A DNA stretch of 64,000 nt from Gottfriedia solisilvae (GTDB lineage: Bacteria; Bacillota; Bacilli; Bacillales; Bacillaceae_G), in NCBI RefSeq assembly GCF_002128405.1, contig NZ_NETJ01000002.1, positions 620,001 through 684,000 on the forward strand, given 5' to 3'. The notes under the pieces were generated by a model. It had not been told where the DNA came from. It worked only from the letters and a program-made list of their open reading frames with translations, and searched no databases. How positions within the stretch are numbered: the first letter of the stretch is position 1; each line of letters opens with the position of its first letter. The translations under genes and the position numbers were made by a program. This document shows, piece after piece, positions 33,255 through 42,086 of this stretch.

Positions 33255-33729
33255 TGGGATCATACTGTACTCTATTGCGATTATTTTTGTTACTATTTCT
33301 TTTATAAAGGACAGAAATAAAACAAAAGATGCACTAAAACAGTCATGGAAAATGTTTCGTAATATTTTACCAGATATTTTATCAATTATGCTTTTCGTAG
33401 GACTTTCACTATCTTTACTAACACCATCTTTCATTTCTTCATTTTTAGGAGAAGAATCTGGATTGATGGGTATTGTTTATTCTACAATCATAGGTTCGTT
33501 TGCACTAATACCAAGTTTTATCGTATTTCCATTAGGGGATACATTAGTCCAAAATGGTGCTGGGCTCCCACAAGTTGCTGCTTTAATGTCGACAATGATG
33601 GCGGTTGGAGTGATTACGATACCTATGGAGCAAAAATTATTTGGTCGAGGCTTTGCATATTCACGTAATGCTGCAGGAATCGTTATGTCACTTCTATTTG
33701 CATATATTATTTGGGTGGTGATGGGATGA
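33247..33729 (+). CDS. Permease half 1 (COG0701-like, UPF0718)
   Basis: A 160-residue membrane protein with four or five segments; FRNILPDILSIMLFVGLSLSLL and PSFIVFPLGDTLVQNGAGLPQVAALM carry the conserved Pro/Gly turns of the COG0701 permease family. Standard members are about twice this length, and here the second half is the next, overlapping gene. The substrate is unknown. ATG 33247 overlaps the padR stop. Confidence 0.72.
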   Translation: MINGIILYSIAIIFVTISFIKDRNKTKDALKQSWKMFRNILPDILSIMLFVGLSLSLLTPSFISSFLGEESGLMGIVYSTIIGSFALIPSFIVFPLGDTLVQNGAGLPQVAALMSTMMAVGVITIPMEQKLFGRGFAYSRNAAGIVMSLLFAYIIWVVMG

Positions 33730-34259
33730 ATGCATTAAAAAGATATCGTTTCTTTTTCATATTACTAATTGGTCTTTTGATTCTTACTGTTTTAAATCAA
33801 AGGCTAGGATGGAAGGCATTTCAATTAACAGGAAACAGCATTATAAATATGCTATTTCTACTTCCTCCTGTCTTAGTATTTGTTAGTTTACTAGATAAAT
33901 GGGTAGAAAAAGAAACACTGATCAAATATATGGGGAAAAAATCAGGTATTTATGGGACAGTTTTCTCACTAGTTTTAGGAGTAATTGCAGCAGGTCCCCT
34001 ATATGTAGCTTTTCCTATGGCAGTCCTTTTTTTACAAAAAGGAGCGAGCATTCGTTACATTGTGTTTTTCTTAGGGGTTTGGACAACAGCAAAAATACCA
34101 ACAGCAATATATGAATTTACTTCATTCGGCATTAAGTTTACACTGATTCATATTTGTTTTGGTCTCGTATTCTACTATATATTGGGTATAATCTATGAAA
34201 AGTTTTATGACGGAAGAAGCTTGATGAAATATGAATTGAATGAACAAAAATCAATGTAG
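33726..34259 (+). CDS. Permease half 2 (COG0701-like, UPF0718)
   Basis: A 177-residue membrane protein with four or five segments; NMLFLLPPVLVFVSLLDKWV, GVIAAGPLYVAFPMAVLFL and GVWTTAKIPTAIYE match the second repeat of the permease family. ATG 33726 overlaps the preceding stop by four bases (ATGA), so the two halves are translationally coupled and probably form one heterodimeric transporter. A terminator follows at 34290. Confidence 0.72.
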   Translation: MNALKRYRFFFILLIGLLILTVLNQRLGWKAFQLTGNSIINMLFLLPPVLVFVSLLDKWVEKETLIKYMGKKSGIYGTVFSLVLGVIAAGPLYVAFPMAVLFLQKGASIRYIVFFLGVWTTAKIPTAIYEFTSFGIKFTLIHICFGLVFYYILGIIYEKFYDGRSLMKYELNEQKSM

Positions 34260-34287
34260 AAAATATTCTTAACTAAATAAATGCGTT

Positions 34288-34333
34288 CTAAAAAATAGCT
34301 TTTTTATTAGTAAAAAGGCTATTTTTATTTTGT
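34288..34333 (+). terminator. Terminator after the padR operon
   Basis: Arms AAAAAATAGCTTTTT and AAAAAGGCTATTTTT. The remaining gap to 34493 shows no gene. Confidence 0.75.
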
Positions 34334-34493
34334 AAAAGGCAGGATAGTTAAAAATGAAATAGAAATACACATTAATCATTATCAAATTAATAGGAATCTG
34401 AATCTCTTAACTTAATAAGTAAGAAAAATAGATTTTCAATATGGCACATTTAATCACATAATTTCATTATTTTGGTTAAAAGGGAGGAAAAAC

Positions 34494-34919
34494 ATGCACA
34501 TATCTAAACAATGGGTTAAAGAGGATTGTGATTATATTCGAAATAAGGTAATTGAATACAATCTATCAATGCTTCCAGATGAAGTCAAACAATCATCATT
34601 TAATGTTAGTTATATACTTAGAAATGATGCCGGGGAAATTGTTGGAGGCATCACTGGAAAGATTGTCTGGTATCATTTACATATAGATTATCTATGGGTG
34701 GACGATTCATTAAGAGGTAAAGGCTACGGTGAAAAATTGTTACAACATATCGAGAAAACGGCAATAGAAAATAATTGTAGGCTAATCCTATTAGATACGT
34801 TTAGCTTTCAAGCACCAGACTTTTATCAGAAACTAGGCTTTAAGGTAGTGGGGATTGTAGAAGATCATCCGAAAGGATTTAAGCAATATTATTTAGAAAA
34901 GAAACTTACACGTGAATAA
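34494..34919 (+). CDS. GNAT-family N-acetyltransferase
   Basis: A 141-residue acetyltransferase with the acetyl-CoA motif [20 protein letters not shown] and the C-terminal [16 protein letters not shown]. The early [13 protein letters not shown] strand pair fits the same fold. The substrate is unknown. AAAAGGGAGGAAAAAC precedes the ATG. It is followed by a TTCGG-loop terminator. Confidence 0.87.
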   Translation: MHISKQWVKEDCDYIRNKVIEYNLSMLPDEVKQSSFNVSYILRNDAGEIVGGITGKIVWYHLHIDYLWVDDSLRGKGYGEKLLQHIEKTAIENNCRLILLDTFSFQAPDFYQKLGFKVVGIVEDHPKGFKQYYLEKKLTRE

Positions 34920-34956
34920 GATGAATTGTGACTAAGCATGAGATAAACTATCATAA

Positions 34957-34981
34957 TGGACTGCTTCGGTAGTCCTATTTA
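34957..34981 (+). terminator. Terminator after the GNAT gene
   Basis: GGACTGC-TTCGG-TAGTCC hairpin with a TATTTATTTT tail. Confidence 0.7.
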
Positions 34982-35133
34982 TTTTGCGAAGAGATACTTT
35001 AGTTTATAAAAAGTCTACATTTAGTTTCAAAATGAAGTTAAAAATACAATGAAAAGTTCACAAAATGTTCACTTATGAAGACCTTTCCACTAACGCTATA
35101 ATAACGAAGGTGTTAAAAGAAAGGATGATGGAA

Positions 35134-35622
35134 ATGCCGACAACTAAGAAAGAAAGTTTTTATTTTGGATTAATGATGTGTGCTGGGATGGTCGTGGTCA
35201 TGACATTTTATAATTTAATCATAAATGACTTGATCGGAGAAATTCCTTTAAAAGGAATACTGTTACAACTTTTGTTGGGCTTTATTGTTGCATTCTTAAT
35301 AGAGTCATTTATTGTAGGCCCGGTTGCTCAGAAATTAGCTTTATCACTACCATTCGATAAATCTAAAAAGCTTTTTGTGATTCTTTCCATTTCATTTTTT
35401 ATGGTGATTGGAATGGTTCTCTGTATGTCTCTTTATGGAGTAGTTACTGCCTATTTATCTAACGTTCTAGAAGAATCGTTTGTTAAAAGTTACATTACGA
35501 TTGCTTCTAGAAATTTTATTTTTGCATTGCCACTACAGCTTCTGATTATGGGACCAATTGTACGCTACTTATTTACTAAATTCGTAAAAAGTCAAAGAAT
35601 GATGAAGTCTAGTAGTCTATAG
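35134..35622 (+). CDS. DUF2798-type membrane protein
   Basis: A 162-residue protein with four transmembrane segments arranged as two similar halves, each with a short hairpin of hydrophobic helices (FGLMMCAGMVVVMTFYN and LFVILSISFFMVIGMVLCM). FIVGPVAQKLAL and ALPLQLLIMGPIVRYLF carry the DUF2798 Gly-Pro motif. Function unknown. The ATG at 35134 has AAAGGA eight bases upstream. Confidence 0.75.
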   Translation: MPTTKKESFYFGLMMCAGMVVVMTFYNLIINDLIGEIPLKGILLQLLLGFIVAFLIESFIVGPVAQKLALSLPFDKSKKLFVILSISFFMVIGMVLCMSLYGVVTAYLSNVLEESFVKSYITIASRNFIFALPLQLLIMGPIVRYLFTKFVKSQRMMKSSSL

Positions 35623-35811
35623 AATCCAAAATCCTTTAATGAAGTTTAAGTCAGCTTTCAATTATGTTTGACCAAAAAGTATAGTTATTGAACGGAAGCA
35701 TGCAATGCGTAGTTCAATAACTTCACATTCAAACGTACTATAGAATATAATTGAGTAAATCTCAAAAAATGGTAACTTTTGTAAGAGTCTACATAAAACG
35801 GAGGTTTTAAG

Positions 35812-36054
35812 ATGTTGTTTTTTATCGTCAGCATCGTGCTTTGGACTAGTATCATTGCTGTTCCAGTAACCATCATTTGGGGAATCTGGAAAAAGTCAGT
35901 CATCGCCTTTATTAGCAGTGGGATCTTTGCTTCATTATTGTATATATGGATTTGTGTATTTAACGAACTAAGTCACTTTTTTGTCATCGTACCTTTATTT
36001 CTTTTCCTAATAGCGTATATGATTTTTCGTAAAAGCGGAAACACCAAACGATAA
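35812..36054 (+). CDS. Small membrane protein
   Basis: An 80-residue protein with two or three transmembrane segments and a basic C-terminal tail (FRKSGNTKR). AACGGAGGTTTTAAG precedes the ATG. No family is recognised. No terminator is seen before 36240; the 185-base gap is A/T-rich without features. Confidence 0.65.
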   Translation: MLFFIVSIVLWTSIIAVPVTIIWGIWKKSVIAFISSGIFASLLYIWICVFNELSHFFVIVPLFLFLIAYMIFRKSGNTKR

Positions 36055-36240
36055 TTATTAAGGTAATAATTAAAAGTAATATAAACAGTTTTTTAATCAA
36101 TATTTGAAGAAACATCGTCTAATATTATTATTCTGAATATTGTAAATTAAATTCATTAAAAGTTTATTATTATCGACCAAACTTAAATAAATCTTGGTAG
36201 GCTTTTGTAATGTTTGAGTGAGGGTAAGGAGGGGATTAGT

Positions 36241-37059
36241 TTGTTTTTTAAGAAAAAATCATACTTTGGAGAGAAAAATGGCGTAAAGTACATGAATGGA
36301 GTCGTAAAATTTCAAAGTGTTACTTTGAATGTTTACTGTTATGTAGTTGATGGCGTATTAATTGATACTGGAGCACAGTCCTTACATAAATATTTTAAAT
36401 CGTTTGTTGAGCAAACAGATTTTGATCAAGTAATGCTGACTCATTCTCATGAGGATCATTCAGGCAACGCGGCTTATGTTGGAAAAATGAAAAAAGTACC
36501 TATATTTTTAAGTGAAAAAGCGATTGATGAATGTAAAAAAAGAGCAGATTATCCTTTATACCGACAATTGTTTTGGGGAAGAAGAAAGGCATTTGATGCG
36601 CAAGCAATGCCTGATCAGTTTCAATCCAGAAATGCGACTTGGGAAATCATTGCGACACCAGGGCATGCTAAAGATCATAATGCACTTTTGAATCGTGATA
36701 CCGGACAATTATTTACTGGAGATTTATATGTAACCGAGCGGACAAAAGTTGTATTAGCAGAAGAACATATCCCAACAATTATACAATCTTTAGAGCAGGT
36801 TTTAGCTTATGATTTTGAAGATGTATTTTGCAGTCATGTAGGTTTTGTAGAGGATGGTCGCGCAGCGCTGGAACGAAAGAAAGATTATTTATTATCACTT
36901 CAACATGATGTTTTAACTTTACAAAAAGAAGGCGTTACAGCGGAAGAAATCAGTAATAAGCTATTTCCAAAAAAATATCCTATTATAAAATTTTCTAGCG
37001 GGGAATGGGATTCACTACACATAGTAACCTCGATTTTGAATGATAAAAATAAAGTATAA
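36241..37059 (+). CDS. Metallo-beta-lactamase-fold hydrolase
   Basis: A 272-residue protein with the full metal-binding set: LTHSHEDHSGNA (HxHxDH), TPGHAKDHN, FTGDLYV (bridging Asp) and the late CSHVGFVEDG. The length and C-terminal helix suit the COG0491 hydrolases (glyoxalase II-like or lactonase-like). The substrate is unknown. The TTG at 36241 is chosen because AAGGAGGGG lies just upstream. Confidence 0.87.
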   Translation: MFFKKKSYFGEKNGVKYMNGVVKFQSVTLNVYCYVVDGVLIDTGAQSLHKYFKSFVEQTDFDQVMLTHSHEDHSGNAAYVGKMKKVPIFLSEKAIDECKKRADYPLYRQLFWGRRKAFDAQAMPDQFQSRNATWEIIATPGHAKDHNALLNRDTGQLFTGDLYVTERTKVVLAEEHIPTIIQSLEQVLAYDFEDVFCSHVGFVEDGRAALERKKDYLLSLQHDVLTLQKEGVTAEEISNKLFPKKYPIIKFSSGEWDSLHIVTSILNDKNKV

Positions 37060-37069
37060 ATAAAACATA

Positions 37070-37110
37070 TAAAAAACCCTGAATTTTTTATAAATCAGGG
37101 ATTTTTTTTA
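37070..37110. terminator. Bidirectional terminator
   Basis: Arms AAAAAACCCTGA and TCAGGGATTTTTTT around a 15-base A/T loop, between convergent genes. Confidence 0.88.
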
Positions 37111-37129
37111 TTAATATTGAATGATATGA

Positions 37130-37858
37130 TCAGTCAGTATTTTGTTGATTTTTTTTCTTTTTACTATTGACCAACGTAGAATAAGTTGGATGTTCAGTTC
37201 CATTCATAAGTTTATAGACATATGCTGATGTTTTTTTATAGCTGTCTTCTAGTTTAGTAGCGATATAGTCAGTTCGTTCAAAAATAATGGAACGGATATG
37301 ATTGAGTTGGCGGGAGATTTTTTCGGTTAAAGCTTCTTGGGTGTCTAAGCGATTTAGTACCCCTGTTTGGAATTCTTCTTGTTTTTGTAAAGTATCAGCT
37401 ACTTCTTTTTGTAGTTCAAGCTGTTTATTCAGTAGTAATGTAAGATGTTCGTTTGATGATTCATTTTTTTCCATGCGACTTACCAATTCTTGATAAGTTT
37501 CACTTAAGCTATTCATTTGATCAATAATCGATTCTTTTAATAACTTTTCACTTTCTTCTATTGAATGTAACCTTTTTAACATCATATTTTCTAAATCCTC
37601 ATGGTTACGACTACTAACAATTAGATCATTTATTTGTTCTTTCATTTGATTCCACTGAGTGGTTTGCATCTCTTCTAGTTGTTCATATTGGGGTTTCAGT
37701 TCAGCGATTGAATTTGCTAGGTTCGTATTACTTAATTGTTGTTCTTTTATAAGCTCTGTTAAGGCAGTATGTCGAACTAAACTTTGATTTTGGGCCTGAA
37801 TTTTTTCGATATTTTTATAAACATCTGGATGATCATGTTTATTAATAAATAATCCCAT
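37130..37858 (-). CDS. Long coiled-coil protein
   Basis: A 242-residue protein that is almost entirely predicted coiled coil, with heptad-rich segments from about residue 15 to 190 (for example LHSIEESEKLLKESIID, LNKQLELQKEVADTLQKQ). It has no signal peptide or membrane segment. The end is basic (KKKKNQQNTD). No family is recognised; it may be structural. GGAGGGAGAAAAATTC precedes the ATG. Confidence 0.7.
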   Translation of the reverse strand: MGLFINKHDHPDVYKNIEKIQAQNQSLVRHTALTELIKEQQLSNTNLANSIAELKPQYEQLEEMQTTQWNQMKEQINDLIVSSRNHEDLENMMLKRLHSIEESEKLLKESIIDQMNSLSETYQELVSRMEKNESSNEHLTLLLNKQLELQKEVADTLQKQEEFQTGVLNRLDTQEALTEKISRQLNHIRSIIFERTDYIATKLEDSYKKTSAYVYKLMNGTEHPTYSTLVNSKKKKNQQNTD

Positions 37859-38135
37859 GAATTTTTCTCCCTCCTTTCATTATTGATACGATAATTTATG
37901 CACAAAAAACAGAAGGGGGAACGCAGGTTTAAATCGACGAATGATCTATAATGGAAAACACGTACGGAAAATATAGTCAAACCGCATTTTATATCTAATC
38001 AGTAGCAAGAAAAATTTGTTTGAGACTGTCTTTAATTTGTCTGTAAGTATTAAATTGTTATCATGATAGATTGATGAAACATCGGGAAACGATTATGATA
38101 AATATATAGAAATTTTCCAACTTTTAGGAGGTACT

Positions 38136-38324
38136 ATGATTCTAGCTTGTATTGTAATCGGTATATTAGGTGGGATCTATATCATGTCATTCGAGAAAGT
38201 TAACAGATGGTATAATAGCATTTTTACAAGTGGTTCATTAAGTAGTAGTCCCGACTCTTTTTATGTCGTATGTCCAAAGTGTAGTAGTAAAGTAAAAAGA
38301 GTTAAAGGTGGTTCAAAACTGTAA
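38136..38324 (+). CDS. Small membrane protein with CPKC tail
   Basis: A 62-residue protein: an N-terminal transmembrane segment (residues 1-18) followed by a Ser-rich linker and one Cys pair (VVCPKCSSKVKRVKGG). One pair alone would need a partner molecule to bind metal. AGGAGGTACT is the ribosome binding site. Function unknown. Confidence 0.65.
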   Translation: MILACIVIGILGGIYIMSFEKVNRWYNSIFTSGSLSSSPDSFYVVCPKCSSKVKRVKGGSKL

Positions 38325-38449
38325 TACTTGTCACAATTATTTTTAATAAAGAATGTTGTATTAAAAGTTTGTGAAAACAAAGGTGCTATATTAATAAGAT
38401 ATGAAACTCTATCGATTTACTTTCCTCAGTTTTTTTAATTAAGAATAAG

Positions 38450-38488
38450 AAAAAGAGCATGCTGAACGTGGCATGCTCTTTCTTTTTA
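38450..38488 (+). terminator. Orphan terminator upstream of the catabolic cluster
   Basis: Arms AAAGAGCATGC and GCATGCTCTTT around TGAACGTG with a T-rich tail. It is 125 bases after the last stop codon and insulates the catabolic cluster from upstream transcription. Confidence 0.85.
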
Positions 38489-38560
38489 AAGTCTGTGAGA
38501 ACAATGACTACTTTTTATTTAATGAAGAAAAAATCAATTTTTCTTTTAAGAAATATATTA

Positions 38561-38579
38561 AATTTCATAATGTGAAATT
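38561..38579 (+). promoter_or_regulatory. Inverted repeat upstream of the catabolic cluster
   Basis: Perfect AATTTCA-TAATG-TGAAATT. It sits 76 bases before the first catabolic gene in a promoter-like A/T-rich region. It is a candidate operator for the IclR regulator encoded in the cluster. Confidence 0.45.
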
Positions 38580-38654
38580 ATTTGATTGTTCATAATTTTT
38601 AAATTAATTATATTGAATTTAGATTTAAAAAACATGAATGGAGGTGCTTTAAAA

Positions 38655-39125
38655 ATGGATACAAGAGAATTAAGAAATTGCTTTGGTAAGTTTGCTACTG
38701 GAGTGACTGTTGTATCGTTTAAAGATGATGATGGCAATAGAAGTGGAATTACGGTTAATTCATTTACATCTGTATCATTAGATCCTGCACTTGTTTTAGT
38801 ATCAATCGATAAAAGAGCAAAAGCATTACAAGGTTTAAAAAATAGAAATTTTATCGTGAATATCCTTGCTTCTGATCAGGAAAATATTGCTTGGCAATTT
38901 GCTGGTCGTCCACAAGATGATTTAGTTATCAATTGGGAAGATACAATGATCGGTCCTAAAATTGGTGGCGCTTTGGCAACAATTGAATGCTTACCTTGGA
39001 AAGAATATGACGGTGGAGATCATGTATTGTTTATTGGTGAAGTTAAAGAATTTTCATACCAAAATGAAAGCGCTTTAATGTTTTTTAATGGTTCATTTTT
39101 AAATACAAAAGTTAATCAATCTTAG
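38655..39125 (+). CDS. NAD(P)H:flavin reductase of a two-component monooxygenase
   Basis: A 156-residue flavin reductase domain protein (HpaC-like): LRNCFGKFATGVTVV at the start, GITVNSFTSVSLDPALVLVSID, the FAGRPQDD region and HVLFIGEVKEF with the flavin-site His. It supplies reduced flavin to the oxygenase encoded 55 bases downstream. GGAGGTGCTTTAAAA precedes the ATG at 38655. With its partner it is inferred to hydroxylate anthranilate at C3. Confidence 0.9.
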   Translation: MDTRELRNCFGKFATGVTVVSFKDDDGNRSGITVNSFTSVSLDPALVLVSIDKRAKALQGLKNRNFIVNILASDQENIAWQFAGRPQDDLVINWEDTMIGPKIGGALATIECLPWKEYDGGDHVLFIGEVKEFSYQNESALMFFNGSFLNTKVNQS

Positions 39126-39180
39126 TTTGAGGGGATTTCAATTTTATTCAAATATGATGAAGCGATAAGGGGGAAGTTTA

Positions 39181-40656
39181 GTGGGAATTCGTACTGGTGC
39201 AGAGTATATTGAAGGATTAAAGTCGAGAAAACCTGAAGTATGGCTTGGCGGTGAAAAGGTAGAGGACCTTGTGAATCATCCAGTATTTAAGCAACCGATT
39301 CTAGAAATTGCGAAATTATTTGATTTGCAATTTGATGCTAAGTATCAGGAGAAAATTACTCATATTTGTAGTGAAACTGGTGAAAGAATTTCAAATGCAT
39401 TTTTAGTGCCAAAAACGTTTGAAGATATTAAAGCTCGTGGTGAATTATTTGAAGCATATGCAAAGTCAACTTTCGGGTTAATGGGAAGAACACCAGATTT
39501 TTTAAATGTTGTATTAACATCTATGGCAAGTAATTCTTGGTTTTTGGATAAATACAATCCAGAATGGTCTAAAAATGTTCAAAACTATTTTAAATTTGTC
39601 CGAGATCAGGATCTATTTTTAACTCATGCCATTATCAATCCACAAAATGACCGAAGCAAGCCTTCATATGAACAAAAAGATCTATTTACTCATTTAGGAG
39701 CTGTTGAGGAAACTGCTGAGGGTTTAGTCGTTAGAGGCGCAAAAATGCTGGCTACGCTTGCTCCAATTACAGATGAAGTTATTATTTATTCATTCCCTGG
39801 ATTCCATGAAGGTGATGAGCGATATGCGTTAGCTTTTGCTTTACCAATAGATACACCAGGTTTAAAAATTATTTGTAGAGAACAAATGCAAGATGGAAAA
39901 AGATCATTCTTTGATCATCCTTTAGCTTCTAGATTTGAAGAAATGGATGCGGTACTAGTTTTTGAGGATGTATTAGTCCCTTGGAATCGAGTATTTATCC
40001 ATAATAATGTTGAGGCAGCTAATAATCTATATCCAAAAACAGGCATTGCTCAGCAACCTGCCCATCAATCCGGCATTAGAGGCTATATTAAACTAGCGTT
40101 TGCAACAGAAGTAGCTTGTAAACTAGCTGATTCAATTGGCGTAGATGGCTATTTAAATGTCCAAAATGATTTAGGAGAACTACTTCAAGCAGTTGAAACA
40201 ATCAGAGCATTACTGCGTACTGCGGAGAATGAATATGAAACTTTACCTTCTGGGGAAGTAAGACCGGCAATGGAACCTCTAGAAACGATTCGAGGATTAT
40301 TACCAACAATGTATCCAAGAGCGATAGAAGTAATCCAAACGATTGGTGCAGGAGGCTTGTTAATGTCACCTACTGAGGCAGACTTTCAACATCCTGAACT
40401 AAGAAATTCATTAGATAAATATTATGTAGGTAGAGAAGGCGTTTCATCTCTTGAGCGAGTGCAATTATTTAAGCTAGCATGGGATTTATGTGGAGAGGCA
40501 TTTGGACAAAGAGCTCTTCAATACGAAAGATATTATACTGGTGATCCAATTCGAAAAAGAGCAATCTTTTATAATCAAATGAAGCGTAAAAAAACATTTA
40601 CAATGGTTGATGACGCATTAAATGGTGCGAATAAATTAATAGGTGAACCAATTTAA
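39181..40656 (+). CDS. FADH2-dependent monooxygenase, probable anthranilate 3-monooxygenase
   Basis: A 491-residue HpaB-family oxygenase. It starts [24 protein letters not shown], typical of the family, and has [13 protein letters not shown], the flavin-site NPQNDRSK, and [12 protein letters not shown]. It acts with the flavin reductase upstream. HpaB relatives hydroxylate 4-hydroxyphenylacetate, but the following genes all process 3-hydroxyanthranilate. This matches the anthranilate hydroxylase described in Geobacillus thermodenitrificans, so anthranilate is the inferred substrate. The start is GTG behind AAGGGGGAAG. Confidence 0.85.
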   Translation: MGIRTGAEYIEGLKSRKPEVWLGGEKVEDLVNHPVFKQPILEIAKLFDLQFDAKYQEKITHICSETGERISNAFLVPKTFEDIKARGELFEAYAKSTFGLMGRTPDFLNVVLTSMASNSWFLDKYNPEWSKNVQNYFKFVRDQDLFLTHAIINPQNDRSKPSYEQKDLFTHLGAVEETAEGLVVRGAKMLATLAPITDEVIIYSFPGFHEGDERYALAFALPIDTPGLKIICREQMQDGKRSFFDHPLASRFEEMDAVLVFEDVLVPWNRVFIHNNVEAANNLYPKTGIAQQPAHQSGIRGYIKLAFATEVACKLADSIGVDGYLNVQNDLGELLQAVETIRALLRTAENEYETLPSGEVRPAMEPLETIRGLLPTMYPRAIEVIQTIGAGGLLMSPTEADFQHPELRNSLDKYYVGREGVSSLERVQLFKLAWDLCGEAFGQRALQYERYYTGDPIRKRAIFYNQMKRKKTFTMVDDALNGANKLIGEPI

Positions 40657-40683
40657 AAGGACAATCCAATCATCTAGCGAATT

Positions 40684-40707
40684 CTAAAATTTAACGACTA
40701 ATTTTAG
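40684..40707 (+). promoter_or_regulatory. Inverted repeat upstream of the IclR gene
   Basis: Perfect CTAAAATT-N8-AATTTTAG, 54 bases before the IclR start. It has no T-run, so an operator is more likely than a terminator. Confidence 0.4.
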
Positions 40708-40760
40708 GAAAGTTGGGTGTTTATGAAATTTTTTAGCTTTTCGTGGGGAGGGAATATCTC

Positions 40761-41507
40761 ATGATCTCTTCAGTTCATAAGATTTCTAGAATATTAGATT
40801 GCTTTACAGAAGATGAACCAGTCTTAGGAAATTTAGAAATAGCTGAAAAATTAAATATGAATGCTAGTTCTGTGCACCATTTAGTTAGAACATTGTGTTC
40901 GCTTGGTATTTTAATTCAAGATAGTAAAAAGAAATACCGTTTAGGTTGGAAGTTATTAGAATGGAGTAATCATGTAATGCATCAACAAGACATATACAGT
41001 GAGGCCATTCCTTTACTAGAAAATCTACTAAAAAACTATAATGGAACTGTACATATCGGTATGTTTGATGCTGGAAATGTAAGATTTGTATTAAAGGTTT
41101 CATCAAAAAATTCGATACCAGTACCTACATTTGTAGGGGCGAAAAGACCAGCTTACTGTACGAGTACAGGGAAAATATTACTCTCGTATAATCCAAAATA
41201 TATAAAGCCAACAATTGAAAGAGGCTTAACCGCATATACAACTAATACAATTACTTGTATTGATACATTACAAAAGGAATTAGCAGCCATTAAAGAAAAT
41301 GGATATAGCATTAGTAATAATGAAAATGATTTAGGATTATTTGGGATCGCAGCACCAATTCAAACATATGCAGGACACACTTTTGCTGCATTAAACATGG
41401 TAGGACCAGTTTCCTATATGATGAGTCAAGACATTGGCCGAATGGTTCAAGATGTAATGAAGACGGCCAAGTTAGTCTCTAATCAATTAGGATATATTAA
41501 CACGTAA
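40761..41507 (+). CDS. IclR-family transcriptional regulator of the catabolic cluster
   Basis: A 248-residue regulator. The N-terminal winged helix (KISRILDCFTEDEP, LEIAEKLNMNASSVHHLVRTLCSLG) is followed by the IclR effector-binding domain with KRPAYCTSTGKILLSY and GIAAPIQTYAG. It lies inside the cluster in the same direction, so it probably senses the substrate or an intermediate and controls the operon; whether it activates or represses cannot be told. The ATG at 40761 follows GGGGAGGGAATATCTC. Confidence 0.9.
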   Translation: MISSVHKISRILDCFTEDEPVLGNLEIAEKLNMNASSVHHLVRTLCSLGILIQDSKKKYRLGWKLLEWSNHVMHQQDIYSEAIPLLENLLKNYNGTVHIGMFDAGNVRFVLKVSSKNSIPVPTFVGAKRPAYCTSTGKILLSYNPKYIKPTIERGLTAYTTNTITCIDTLQKELAAIKENGYSISNNENDLGLFGIAAPIQTYAGHTFAALNMVGPVSYMMSQDIGRMVQDVMKTAKLVSNQLGYINT

Positions 41508-41522
41508 TTGTAAACGGTTACA
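41508..41522 (+). promoter_or_regulatory. CcpA cre site before the ring-cleavage gene
   Basis: TTGTAAACGGTTACA fits the cre consensus WTGNAANCGNWNNCA at every position. It lies directly after the iclR stop and 25 bases before the 3-hydroxyanthranilate dioxygenase start, where it could block transcription of the downstream genes when a preferred carbon source is present. Confidence 0.75.
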
Positions 41523-41546
41523 AAGACAACGCCTAGGAGGATAAAA

Positions 41547-42086
41547 ATGAATCTTAAAAGTCGAGTTTTCAATATTGTTAAATTGATAGAGGACAATAAA
41601 GAGTTATTAAAACCACCTGTAAATAATAAGGTTATTTGGGAGGATTCAGAATATATTGCCATGATTATTGGTGGCCCAAATAAGCGTAGGGATTTCCATG
41701 TTGATCCGGCGGACGAATTTTTCTATCAAATAAAAGGAAGCTGTTACGTTGAATGTATTACTGGCGAAGGAAAGCGAGAAGTAGTTGAAGTAGCTGAAGG
41801 TGAAATATTTATGCTACCTTCATTTGTGCCACATTCACCACATCGAGTAAAAGATTCTTATGGAATCGTGATTGAAAGAAAAAGAGCTGTTGGTGAATTA
41901 GAAAGCTTCGTCTGGCATTGTGATGAATGTAATTTAGAAATGCATAAAACAACTGTTCAATTAACAGATATCGGTACACAAGTGAAGGAAGCTATTGAAC
42001 AATTCAATGGTAGCTTAGAGCTAAGAACGTGTAAGCATTGTGGCCATGTCATGAAAGAGGAAGCGGATGAATGGGTATGCGTATAG
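41547..42086 (+). CDS. nbaC: 3-Hydroxyanthranilate 3,4-dioxygenase
   Basis: A 179-residue cupin dioxygenase that opens the 3-hydroxyanthranilate ring to 2-amino-3-carboxymuconate 6-semialdehyde. Iron ligands are His51 and Glu57 (FHVDPADEFFY) and His96 (FVPHSPHR); Arg47 and Arg100 match the substrate-binding arginines. The bacterial C-terminal rubredoxin-like site is complete: Cys125, Cys128, Cys162, Cys165. TAGGAGGATAAAA precedes the ATG. It overlaps the next gene by 16 bases. Confidence 0.95.
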   Translation: MNLKSRVFNIVKLIEDNKELLKPPVNNKVIWEDSEYIAMIIGGPNKRRDFHVDPADEFFYQIKGSCYVECITGEGKREVVEVAEGEIFMLPSFVPHSPHRVKDSYGIVIERKRAVGELESFVWHCDECNLEMHKTTVQLTDIGTQVKEAIEQFNGSLELRTCKHCGHVMKEEADEWVCV

